NCBI RefSeq assembly: GCF_018224955.1
Contig: NZ_JAGTUU010000004.1
Span: 248,001-312,000, forward strand
DNA: 64,000 bases
Source: Thetidibacter halocola
GTDB lineage: Bacteria > Pseudomonadota > Alphaproteobacteria > Rhodobacterales > Rhodobacteraceae
Direction of reading: 5' to 3'
Shown here in pieces: positions 31,801-43,800 of this stretch (position 1 is its first letter; each line of letters opens with the position of its first letter). A program made the position numbers and the translations under genes. The notes beneath the pieces are model-generated. The model was not told where the DNA came from. It worked only from the letters and a program-made list of their open reading frames with translations, and ran no database searches.

Positions 31801-34800
31801 GGCGAAAACCACCGTCTCGACCGCATTTTCGGGGGTCGACAGCGCCCCTGCCAGCACGATCCGGTCGCCGCCGTCGATCCGCATCATCAGGTCGGCGCCG
31901 TTCTGCTGGGTCACGGTCACGTCGGAAGGCGCGATGCCCGCGCCCAGTTCCAGCCGGTCGGTGCCGTCCAGATCGGTGATCCGGTCGAATCCGTCGCCCA
32001 GGTCGAAGCGATAGAGATCGTCTCCGCCATCGTCCGTCAGGACGTCGTCGCCCGCGCCACCCACCAGCGTGTCGTCGCCCGCGCCGCCAATCAGCGTGTC
32101 GCGCCCGGCGAGGCCCTCGATGGAGTCCGCCCCGCCCATGCCGTCCAGCCGGTCATCCTGCGCGGTGCCCGTCACCGTGTCGTCGCTGTCCGAACTGCTG
32201 ACCGTCTCGCCCAGTCCCGGCAGGGCGCGCGCCAGCAGGTCGTCGCGCGTCCAGACCGTGCCATCGTCGAACTCGACGCGGTCGATATAGCCCAGCGTCA
32301 GACCGTCCTCGATGCGCAGGCGGTTCTCGGTACCGATCATGTGCAGGATCAGGTCGTTCGAACCATCCGCCGCGATCTCGACCAGGATCGTTGCCGGATC
32401 GACGCCCGGCCCGAAGGCGATCACGTCATTGTCCGAGGACCATCCGCTGTAATCGATGAAATCCTGGCCGAACCCCGCGCCGAACAGATATGTGTCGTCG
32501 CCGTAGCCCCCCACTTGGCTGTCGTTGCCCGCACCGCCCGACAGCGTGTCGTCGCCGTCGCCACCGGTCAGCGTGTCGTCGCCGCCGTTGCCCACCAGCA
32601 GGTTGTCCCGGTCGTTGCCAGTGATGGAATCGTCGAAATCCCCGCCCTCGGGGATCGGCGGGTTGTCACCCTCGAGATAGGTGGTCGAGACCGGCACCGC
32701 CGCCGCCTCGACATCGGCAAAGGTCCAGACCGTGCCATCGTCGAAGCGCACTTCGTCGATGCCGTAAAGGCCGCTGGACGAGGCGTTGATCGTCAGGCGG
32801 TCGTTGGTGCCCGGGATGCGCAGCGTGATCGGACCCGTCGGGCCGGACCGTTCGACCACCAGATCGCCCGGCGCGATGCTTGCATCGAAGACGATGGCAG
32901 AAGGCGACGCGGGGTCCAGCCGGTGGCTGACATAGTCCTGACCGAACCCGGCCGAGAAGAAATAGTCCGCCCCGCCATCCTCGTCGCTGAGGTCGTCGTT
33001 TCCGGTGCCGCCGGTGATCAGGTCGAACCCGCTGCCGCCCTCGATCGTGTCATTGCCGGCGCCGCCCGCCAGCGTGTCGTCCAGCAACCCGCCTTCCAGC
33101 ATGTCAAAGGTCGCGCCGCCGGTCAGGCTGTCGGCACCGGGGGACCCCAGCATCAGGCCTGACAACACGATGGCATCTGCGGCAAGCGTCGCCTGGGTCC
33201 AGACTGTGCCGTCCGAGAACCGGATTTCCGAGATCGGCGCGTTACTGCCGTAGTCGACCAGCCGGATCGAACTGGCCCCGCCATCGGCCACCAGCAGGTA
33301 TTCGCCGAAACTGTCGTAGACCGTGACATCGGCGGGCAGGATGGTGGCGTCGAACTCGATCACGTCCAGCGCGGCCTCGTCATAGTCGAGGATCACACGG
33401 TCATGGCCGAACCCGGTCGAGAACAGGTAAAGGTCGTCGCCCGACCCGCCTTCCAGCTCATCATGGCCCGCGCCGCCATCCAGCGTGTCGTTGCCCGAAG
33501 ATCCATACAGCGCGTCCGACCCGGCGAAGCCGCGCAGCAGCTGGTCGCCCGCGCGGCCGCCGACATAGTCATCCAGCGCCGAGCCGTCGACCGTCACCTG
33601 GCCCGAGCTTGCATAGACATCCAGCCCGCGACGCCCGGTCGTGTCGGCCATCGTCAGAAGGTCGTCGAAACTCCAGGTGGCATCGGCCAGTTGAACCTCG
33701 GCCACGGAGTAGTAGTCGAAGACGATGCGCCCCTCGCCACCGGCGGCCAGCGAGATCTGAGGATAGTAGTAGTAATCGTAGTCAACGATCACATCCGCCG
33801 CGTTCAGCGACAGCAGGTCCAGCACGTCGAACTCGGCGGGATCGACATAGCTTTGTTCGGCGATCCAGACGCGGTCGAACGCACCGGTCACTTGATACAG
33901 GTCGTCGCCCTGCTGGCCGTCGAGGCTGTCGCGCCCGGAGCCCGCGATCAGCGTGTCGTCGCCCCAGCCGCCTTCGAGCGTGTCATTGCCGCCCAGCCCT
34001 TCCAGCAGGTCATCCCCACCAAGGCCCAGCAGCCAGTCGTCATTCGCGCTGCCGGTCAGCGTGTCGGCGACCGCGTCACCGATCAGCGCGGCGCGCGGCA
34101 GCGGCATGGCCATGGCGATCAGGTCGTCCAGCGTCAGCGTGGTGCCGTCACCGAGGAATCGCACCTCGTCCACGGACCCACCCGCCGGGCCACCCTCGCC
34201 GCCGATGCCCGGCAAGGAGAACTGCACGAAATCCTCGACCCCGGCAAAGGTCAGCAGCATCCGGTAATCGGAATCGTCCGTGTAGACGAGGAAATCGCCC
34301 GACGAGAGCGACGCGTCGAACTCCACGACGTTCAGGGGCGTGACTTCCTCGCCATAGTCGCCGTCGACGATCGTGTCCTGGCCAAAGCCCGCGCCGAAGC
34401 GGTAAATGTCGCTGCCGTCCCGGCCCGACAGATAGTCGTCGCCCGGGCCGCCGGTGAAGTCGTCGTTGCCCGCGCGGCCATAAAGCTCGTCATTGCCAAG
34501 GCCACCCGACATCGTGTCGTCGCCATCCAGCCCGTCGAACCAGTCATCGCCATCAGTGCCGGTGAACACGTCGTCGATGGCACCGTTGGGCGCATCGATG
34601 ACGAGGCCGCCCGCGTTGAACGGCGTCGCAGCCGCGCGCAGATCGGCTGCCGTCCAGACCGTACCATCGTCGAAACGAACCTCGTCGATGCCGCCGCTGG
34701 CAGGCGCCGTTTCGTTGCCGCCAATGATGGTCAGCCGGTCGTCGCTGCCCGCGAGGCGCAACACGATGTCGCCGCCGGATACTTCGGTGCTTTCGACGAT

Positions 34801-37800
34801 CACGTCGGCAGGGTCGATGCCCGCCTCGAAGAGGATTGCGTCGAAATTGCCCGACCCGTCGCCGTCATTGGCGCCCGCGTCGTCGATCGTGTCGCGGCCA
34901 AAGCCGGCGGCAAAGCGGTAGATGTCGCTCCCGCCGCCGCCCGACAGGCTGTCACTGCCCGAACCGCCGGTCAGGGTCTCGGCATCGCCACCGCCCAGCA
35001 GCGTGTCGTTGCCCGCCTCGCCCAGCATGCGGCTGCCGGTCACCAACCCTTGCAGCAGGTCGTCGCCCGGGCCACCTTGCAGGATGTTTGTCGCCGGGTT
35101 GCCCTGAACCTCGACCCCGCCCAACCCCGGCCAGGGCTGCGCCGCGGCCAGCATGTCGGCATGGGTCCAGGTGACGCCATCGCCGGCGAATGTGACTGTC
35201 TCGACCCGCTTGTTGCCGCCCGCAATGGTGCCCGCGAGGCGCAGCAGGTCGTCGCTGCCGTCGATGCCGATCAGCAGGTCGTTGCCGTCGATATAGACGG
35301 TCACATCCGTCGAAGACACCGTGCCATCGAAGGCGACCACGTCGTTGCCGGAGGTATTGGACCAGCCGCTGTCCTCGTCGATCAGGTCGCGACCAAAACC
35401 GAGCGAGAAATTGTAGACATCGTCGCGCTGACCGCCGATCAGCAGGTCGTCGCCCGCTCCGCCGGTCAGCGTGTCGGCGTCGTTGCCGCCAGACAGCGTG
35501 TCGTTGCCCGCGCCGCCTTCGAGCACGTCGAGCCCCGCATCGCCTCGCAGGCTGTCGAACCCGTCGCCGCCGGTCAGCGTGTCGTTGCCGTTGTTGCCGC
35601 TCAGCGTGTCGTCGCCAGCGCCGCCATCGATGGAATCGGCGGTCAGGTTGCCACCGTTCAGCGTGTCGTCGCCATCGGTCCCGGCAAGGGCCAGTGCCAG
35701 CAGCTCACCATGTGTTATGCTGCGACCATCGTCAAAAAGCAGCGTTTCGACCACGTAATCGGCGTTGCTGAGCGCGCTCTGGATGCGGATCCGGTCCTCG
35801 GTGCCGGTGAATCCGACCACCAGGTCGAAACCCTCGATCCGCACATGCAGGTCGTCCAGGTCGATGCCCGGACCAAAGGCGATCACGTCGGCGCCAGACT
35901 GGTTCGACCAGCCCGCATCCGACAGGATGTCCTGACCGAACCCGGCCTCGAACAGGTAGGTGTCGTTCTGGTTGCCGCCGCGCAGGAAGTCGTTGCCCGT
36001 GCCGCCGGTCAGCGTGTCGCTGGCATCGAAGCCGTAAAGGCTGTCATTGCCGCCGCCGCCATCCATGTTTTCGGCAAGGTTGCTGCCGCTGAGCAACTGG
36101 TCGGCATCGGACGGGATCCAAGCCATGGCGACCAGGTCGGCATGGGTCAGGGTCCGGCCGTCATCGAAGAGCAGCGTCTCGATCCGGTAATCGGAGCCGG
36201 TCACGCCGTTCTCGATCACGATCCGGTCGTCGCTGTTCGCGAAGGTCAGGATCAGGTCCGTGGTGGTCGCCTCGACCCGCAGGTCTTCCAGCGCGATGCC
36301 GGGGCCGAATTCGATCACGTCGGCACCCGACTGGTTCGACCAGCCGGCGTCGGAAACGATGTCGCGGCCGAACCCTGCCTCGAACCGGTAGGTGTCGTTC
36401 TGGTTGCCGCCGCGCAGGAAGTCGTTGCCAGTACCGCCGGTCAGCGTGTCGTCGGCATCCTTGCCGTAAAGGCTGTCATTGCCTGCACCGCCATCCATGA
36501 CGTCGGCGTTGTAGCCGCCCTCGATCAGCTGGTCGGCCTCCGACGACGCCCAGGCCAGCGCCAGCAGGTCGGCATGGCTGAAGCTGGTGCCATCGTCGAA
36601 CAACCACGTCTCGATCCGGTAGTCGGCATTGTTCACCGTGTTCTGGATGACGATCCGGTCCTCGCTGCCACGGAAGGTCACGATCAGGTCGGTCTCCGTG
36701 GCGCGCACCATCATCTCCGCCGGGTCGATCCCAGGCCCGAACGAAATCACGTCAGCGCCCGACTGGTTCGACCATCCATCATCCGAAACGATGTCCTGCC
36801 CGAACCCCGCATCGAACCGGTAGGTGTCGTTCTGGTTGCCACCCCGGAGGAAGTCGTTGCCGGTGCCGCCGGTCAGAGTGTCGTTGCCGTCGAGCGTATA
36901 CAGGCTGTCATTGCCCGCGCCGCCATCGAAGGCATTCGGGTCGTAGCTGCCGTCGAACCGCTGGTCGGTATCGTCGCCGACAAAGGCCAGCGCCATCAGG
37001 TCAGCATGGCTGAAGCTGGTGCCATCGTCGAAGGTGACGGTTTCGATGCGGTAGTTTGCGGCGGTCAGGGTCCGGTCCAGCACGATCCGGTCGGTGCTGC
37101 CCGCGAAGGACAGGATCAGGTTCGTGCCACTGGCCGTCACGATCAGGTCGGCCGGGTCGATACCCGGGCCGAAGCTGATCACATCGGCCGTCGATCCCGA
37201 GGCCGTGCCGTTGTCCGACACCGTGTCCTGCCCGAAGCCCGGGTTGAAAACATAGGTGTCGTTGTTGTTGTTGCCTTGCAGCAGGTCGCGGCCCTCGGCG
37301 CCCTCCAGCGTGTCGTTGCCAGCCGCGCCCGTGATCGTGTCGTCGCCCCAGCTGCCCGCGAGGCTTTCGGCGGCGCTGGTGCCGGCGACGGTTTGCGGCT
37401 CGGCGGTGGCAAAGGGGGCGCCGGCGAAATTGCCCGAGGTCAGGTCGCCCGTGACGGTATCCGTCAGCCGGATCAGCCGCCGCGCGGCATCGAGGTCATG
37501 CACGCCCGCATCGACGAAATAGACATAGGTGTCGGCGCCTTCCTGCCGCGCCACGACCTCTCCCACAAGGCCAGCGGCCAGGCGGATGTCCAGCTGGTCG
37601 CCCAGGTCGCCGGTCTCGAACCCGGTGATCGTGGTCAGGGCGGCGAAATCGTCCAGTTCCGGCACGAAGAAGTCGAACAGGTCCACCACGCCCGGCTGCG
37701 CCTCGAGTGTGCGGGGCTGGTTGGTGGTGCCGGTGCCGCCCCCGGTGCCGCCGCCCCCGCCCGAGGAACCCCCGGTGCCGCCATTGGGATGCACGAAAAG

Positions 37801-40800
37801 CGGATCGAAGAAGGGCACGAAATCCGGCGTGCTGGGGTCGAGAAGTCGCTGCGCGGCATCTTCGTCCACCAGAGTGGCGGTCACTTCGGCAGCGGTCAGA
37901 CTGCTGCCTTCGTCGAAGGTGAAAGTGTCGATCGCGGGCGTGGACCAGGCGAACTGGTTGCGGATCAGCACGCGATCCTCGGTTCCGACAAAGCGCAGCA
38001 GCAGGTCGTTGCCCTGCCGCACCGCCACCATGTCGGCCTGCGCCAGACCCGCGCCCAGTTGCAGCGAGTCGTCCGAGTAGAACCAGTTTCCAGCCTCGAC
38101 GATCTCGGTCCGGCCATCGCCCGCCTCGACCTCGTAGGTCGTGTCGCCACGCCCGCCGGCAAGCGTATCGTCGCCCGCCCCGCCCGAGAGGGTCACCGTC
38201 AGGTCGGCCACGGTTCCCAGGTCGATATCGTCGTCGCCGGCCGTGCCCGTGCCCGCCCGCGACAGGATCTCGGCCAGGTCCCAAGTGGTGCCGTTGGCAA
38301 AGACGATTTCCTCGATCCGCCCGTCGCGCCCGGCATTGCCGAACATGTCGCGGATGGTGATGCGGTCCTCTGTACCCGCGATGCCAAGCACCATGTCGGT
38401 CGGCCCGACCGACAGGAACACGATGTCCGAGGGCAGGATTCCCGCCTCGAACCGGATGCGGTCCACCACGCCATCGGCCAGAAGTTCGACGTCCGCGACG
38501 GTGTCCTGCCCGTCGCCAAGGCCGAAGAAATAGGTGTCGCCGCCGCTGTGCCCCCGCAGCAGATCGTTGCCCTGCTCGCCATGCATCACGTCCGCGCCGC
38601 GCCCAGTTTCCAGCGTGTCGTTGCCGTCGCGGCCGAAGACATCTGTGCCCGGCTCGGGCGAGGCCGGCTCGCGCGAGGGGATCACCACGTGGTCGTCGCC
38701 ATCCGTCGCGGGGATCGAGCGGGACACGGTGGCGATGGATTGCGTCCGGCCGTCGAAATAGCGCAGCGTTCCGACGATGGCGTCGGGGTCGCCGGCGGGA
38801 TCGACCAGCGTCAGCCGGTCGTCGCCACCCGCGATCATCAGCACGAGATTGCCCTCGGCGTCGCGTTTGGCGGTCACGTCCTCCAGCGCGATGGTGCTGC
38901 CGAATTCGATCACGCCGAAGCCGTCCGCCGCGCCGGAGGTCTCGATCCGGTCCTGGCCGTCGCCGCGCTCGAACGTGTAGACGTCGCGTCCCCGCCCGTC
39001 GATGATCCGGTCGTTGCCGAAGCCGGGGCGATAGATCTCTTCGCCCGGCGTGCCGCGCAGCAGGTCGTCGGTATCGGACCCCACCGCGTTCACCTGGTCG
39101 AGCAGCGTATCGCGCGTCCATTCCGTGCCGTCGCTGAACACCACGAGGTCGACGGCGGCGTTGCGAATGATGATCGCGTCGTCCGAGCCGAAAAAGGTCA
39201 GGATCAGGTCGTCGCGTCCGGCAGCAAGGCGTTCGACCCGCATCTCGCCCGGTGCGTAACCCGTCACGTCAAGCCGGTCGAAGCCCTGTTCGTCCTCGAT
39301 CACATCCTGGCCGTCGCCGCGCCAGAAGCGATAGGTGTCGTCGCCGCGCCCACCGCGCACTGCGTCATCGCCCGCGCCCGCCTGCAGCAGGTCAGCCCGG
39401 TCGCTGCCGCGCATCGTGTCGTCGCCGCCGCTCGCCTGTGCGCTGATCGACGCCTGCACAAGCTCGGCCGCGCCCCAGGTCACGCCGTTGGTGAACTGCA
39501 CGCGCGGCACAGCACCCGTGCCCAGCGCACCGGCAATCACGATCTGGTCGCCGGTCGAGGGGAAGGTCAGGATCAGGTCGCGGCCGAACCCGTCGGCAAA
39601 GCGCACGTCGGCCTGGTTGCTGGCGAAATCGGCGATCACCAGCGTGGCGTTGACCACGCGCGAGCCCATCTCGACCCGGTCGATGCCGTCGCCCGAGTGG
39701 AAGACCACGACGCTGCCCTCGGACAGGATCACGCGGTCATGGCCTGCGCCCGGCTCCAGCGGCGTGCCGGTGCCGAAATCGGAGGTGTCGAGCACGTCCT
39801 GCGAGCCGTTCGACTGGCCGTCGCGGATCAGTGCGCGCACCTCGGCGATGCTCAGTTCCGTGCCGTCCTCGAAGGCAAAGACCTCGACCGGGTTCTGGCG
39901 ATAACCGCCGATCACCGCGATCCGCTCGTCGGTCGCGGCCAGGCGGATCAGCAGGTCGTTGCCGATCTTCTCGAAGGTCACGCGCTCGGGCGTGACGCCG
40001 GCGCCGAATTCCAGCCGGTCGATGCCCGACGTATCGAAGATGCTGTTGCTGCCCTGGCCGTAGCCGAACAGGTAGGTGTCGTTGCCCGCGCCGCCCTCGA
40101 GCGCGTCCGACCCGCCGCCGCCGATGATGGTGTCATCGCGGTTGTCGAGACCGACCAGTTGCTCGTTCGCCGCCGTGCCGGTCAGCATCGCGTCGATGAT
40201 CTCGTCGATGGTCAGGATGCTGGCATCGGCAAAGCGGAACTGCTCGACCCGCGTGTCGCCCAACCCGCCCACGATGGTCAGCACGTCCGACCCGTTGCCG
40301 AGGTCGATCACCAGGTCCAGCCCGTTGCGCGTGATCCGCAGCGCGTCGCGCTTGACCGAGGCGCCGAACTGCACGAGGTCGATCACACCCGGCGCGTCGG
40401 GCCTTTCGATGATCCGGTCGAAATCGTAATCGGCGCTGAAGGCATAGGTGTCGGCGCCCGTGCCGCCGATCAGCGTGTCGTCGCCCTGCCGCCCGTCCAG
40501 CACGTTGGCGCCGGTCGGGTTGCCCTCGATCACGTTGTCGCCGCGGTTGCCGCCCTCGATGGCCAGCTGTTCCTCGACATCCGAGATCGACATGAAACCG
40601 CCGTCGAAGAATTCGAACCGTTCCACGCCGTTGTCGAGGTCGAGGAACTGGTTGCGGATGCGCAGCGTGTCGGTGCGGTCGGCGACCGAGATCACCAGAT
40701 CGTCGCCGTCCTTGGCAAAGATGACGTTGGCCTGCGTGATGTCCGCGCCGAACTTCACCACGTCGTCCTTGGGCACGATGATGCCCTTGCGGTCCTGCCA

Positions 40801-43800
40801 CGCGGCCCGGACGCGGGTGTCGATGATCAGGTCCTGGCCGTAGCCCACGTCGAACAGGTAGGTGTCGCCGCCATCGCCGCCGATGATCGTGTCGTTGCCG
40901 CCGCGCGAATCCAGCGTCTCGGCAAAGTTTGAGCCGGTGATGGTTTCCGAGGCATTGGTGCCGACAAGGTCGATGTCCTCGGGGTTGAAGTCGAAGTAGT
41001 CGAGTGTCCGGTCCGCGAACTGGAAGAACTCGACCGCGTTGCGCTGCTGGCCCTCGCGGACATACTGGTTTTCCAGCACGATCCGGTCGGTCGTGCCGCG
41101 GATCGTCATGATCAGGTCAAGCGCCGTTCGCGAAAAATCGACGTCGGTGGAATTCAGCCCGACGAACTCGATCTTGTCTGTGCCGGCGCTGTCGAGAACC
41201 GTGTCCGAGCCGTATCCGGCTGCGAAGACGTAGGTATCCCCGGAACTGAACCCTTCCATCCGGTCGTCGCCAAGCCCGCCGTCGATCCGGTCGGCGATGG
41301 TTTCCCAGCCATAGATCGTGTCGTCGCCATCGGTCTTGGCGATGTCGATGTAATGCTGAAGCAGCTTGAGGTGGTTCCAGACGGTGCCGTCGCCGAACTC
41401 GATCTCTTCGATCAGGTTGATGTAGCCGACCAGCAGGATCTCTTCGAGGTAGTCGGTCAGGACGACCTCATCGGTCGTGTCCTTGACACGCAGGCGGATC
41501 GTGTCGCTGCTGCCGTCACGCAGGAAATCGAAGTCGGTCCAGCGCAGGTCGTCGACGAATTGCAGCTTGTCGTCCTTCGGTCCGAACAGGGCCGAGGCAA
41601 AATCGTTGTCGAGGATGACGTCGCTGCCGTAGTTGCGGCCGTAGATGTAGGTATCGAAGCCCGAGCGCCCGGTGAGGAAGTCGTCGCCCGCCCCACCGTC
41701 CAGCGTGTTGTCGTTCAACATGCCATAGATGGCGTCGTCGAACTCGGTCTTGGCGTTGGCGATGACCCGCTCGACGATGTCGGTGTAATCGAGGGCCGAG
41801 CCCTTTTCGAAGATGATCTTCTCGATCAGGTTCGGCGCGATGTAGTCCAGCCCGTCATCGGCCCCGATCGCCTCGGAAAACGCACCAAGGTTCAGCCGCA
41901 CGCCGCCGAACTGGCCCACCAGCTCGACGCTGTCGCCTGTCGGGTTGCCGGCCTCGTCCAGGATGGTGATCAGCAGGTTTTCCGATGCGCCGTCGCGGGT
42001 CAGCCGCACGGTGTTCTCGGTGATGTCGCCGCGGAAGGTCAGGAAATCGAGCCCCGCCTGAACAGGGCCGAACGAGAAATTCCCAAGGTCGTCGATGACG
42101 TCGTGACCGTCGCCGACGCGGAAGATGTAGTTGTCGCCCCCCGCGCCGCCGCTTAGATAGTCGTTGCCCAGCCCCCCGAACAGCACGTCGCCCGAGCCCG
42201 AGCCGTAATAGGCGTCAGCCTCGACCAGTGCGGCGCGGTCGAAGTCCACCACCTCGAAGGCCAGGCGCCCGCGGTTCCACACCACGCTGTCGGCAAAGAT
42301 GATTTCTTCGACCCCGGTCTCGGTCCGCTTGCCGCTGGACAACAGCATGTTCTGTTCGCCCAGGAACTGGTCGGTGACGCGGATATGGTTGGCGCCGCCG
42401 TTGTAGAACAGGATCAGGTCCTGCCCGTCGCGCACCGCGTCCACCTCGTCCGAGCGCAGGTGAGCAAAGCGCAGCTGGTCGTGATCGCCCAGGTCGCGGT
42501 CATAGATCGTGTCGTCGCCGGCGTTCTGGCCGACGAAATAGACGTCGATCTGCACATTGTCGTCGAACTGATCCGCGTCGGCCTCGTAGCTGCCGATGAC
42601 CTCCTGGTTGCCTTCGGTCAGATAGAAGAAATTGACGTTGTCATAGTCGCCGCGCACCTCGGTCTGCTCGGGCGTGTGCATTATGATGCGGCGCTCGTCG
42701 ATGGTCAGCGCGTTGGCGATGGCGGCGACATCCAGATCCAGCCCCACGGTCTCCTGCGCGGCGATCAGCATCTGCATGATGTAGGGCTGGTCGACGCCCA
42801 CCTCGGGGTCGAAGAACAGCTGCGGGTCGTTCGGCTGGAAGTCCGGGAAGACCTGGGCGAGGATGATCGCCCAGTCCTGCAGGTAGTCATAGACCGCATC
42901 GTCCACGTTGCTGGTGGGTGCGCCCTCGAAGATCGCGGTGAACATGGGCGCAAGGCCCAGGTCGGTCGTCGGACGATACTTGTCCGAGGCCAGGTCGTAT
43001 TCCAGCCCGCGCGAGAAGTCCGAGAGGCCGTCCTGCAGCGCCAGCCGCACGGCCATCCGGCTGCTGACCATGATGTATTGCTGGATCGACAGGCCGACGA
43101 GGTCGATCATCGGCTTGATGACGGACTCGTATTCCTCGGTCGAGGTGGTGTAGCTACCGCCTTCGACCACCTTGTAGTCGATCAGTCCCGTCGAATTGTC
43201 GAGCGTCGCGGTCAGCATCTCCTTGCGGAAATCGACGCCGGCGAGGCTGGTCGCGAAATGGAACTGGCCCGGCGTCATCAGCTCGACGCGATAGGTGCTG
43301 TCGATGCTGGAGTTGACCTCGTCCAGCGTGTCGAAATCGACGGCATAGTTGCGCAGCGCGAACTCGCGCGAGTCGCCGGTCTTGAACTGCAATTCCAGCG
43401 CCCGGTCGAGATTGCGCGCCCAGACATAGAAGGTGCCGTCCTGGTCCGTGACCTCGACGGTGTAATCGACGGGGATGCCGTCGGTGATGCGCACGCCGAT
43501 CGCCTCGACCGGAACCGAGGCGAGATCGTTGAAGCCGATGTCCTCGACGCGCCATTCCTGGCCGGGATCGCGCGACAGGGCGAGGATGTCCGCCACCGTG
43601 GGCTGCGCGATGGTCGCGCCACCGGTGTCGGTGATCTCGCGGCCCGAGGCCAGGCGCCAGCTGCCGTCGGGGTTCTGGATGCCGTAATCGTCGATCACCG
43701 CGCGGCCATCGACGATCCGCATGAGATAGGGTGCGCTCTCGCGGAACTGCACCGCTTCGCCGCGCGTCGCGGGCGACCATGCCTGTTCCAGTTGCCACGC

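Noticed and set aside
27391-33162. Antisense open frame of 1,923 codons that begins where the previous one ends
   Set aside because: It is the same shadow frame interrupted by one stop codon. No independent coding signal was seen.
35700-37290. Regular DNA repeats that could suggest a CRISPR or minisatellite
   Set aside because: The units are 432 bp, stay in frame and encode conserved beta modules. There are no short identical repeats with unique spacers.
33403-40932. Antisense open frame of 2,509 codons
   Set aside because: It is opposite the RTX/HCBP repeats, where the Asp/Gly codon pattern avoids stops on the other strand. It has no recognisable protein features.
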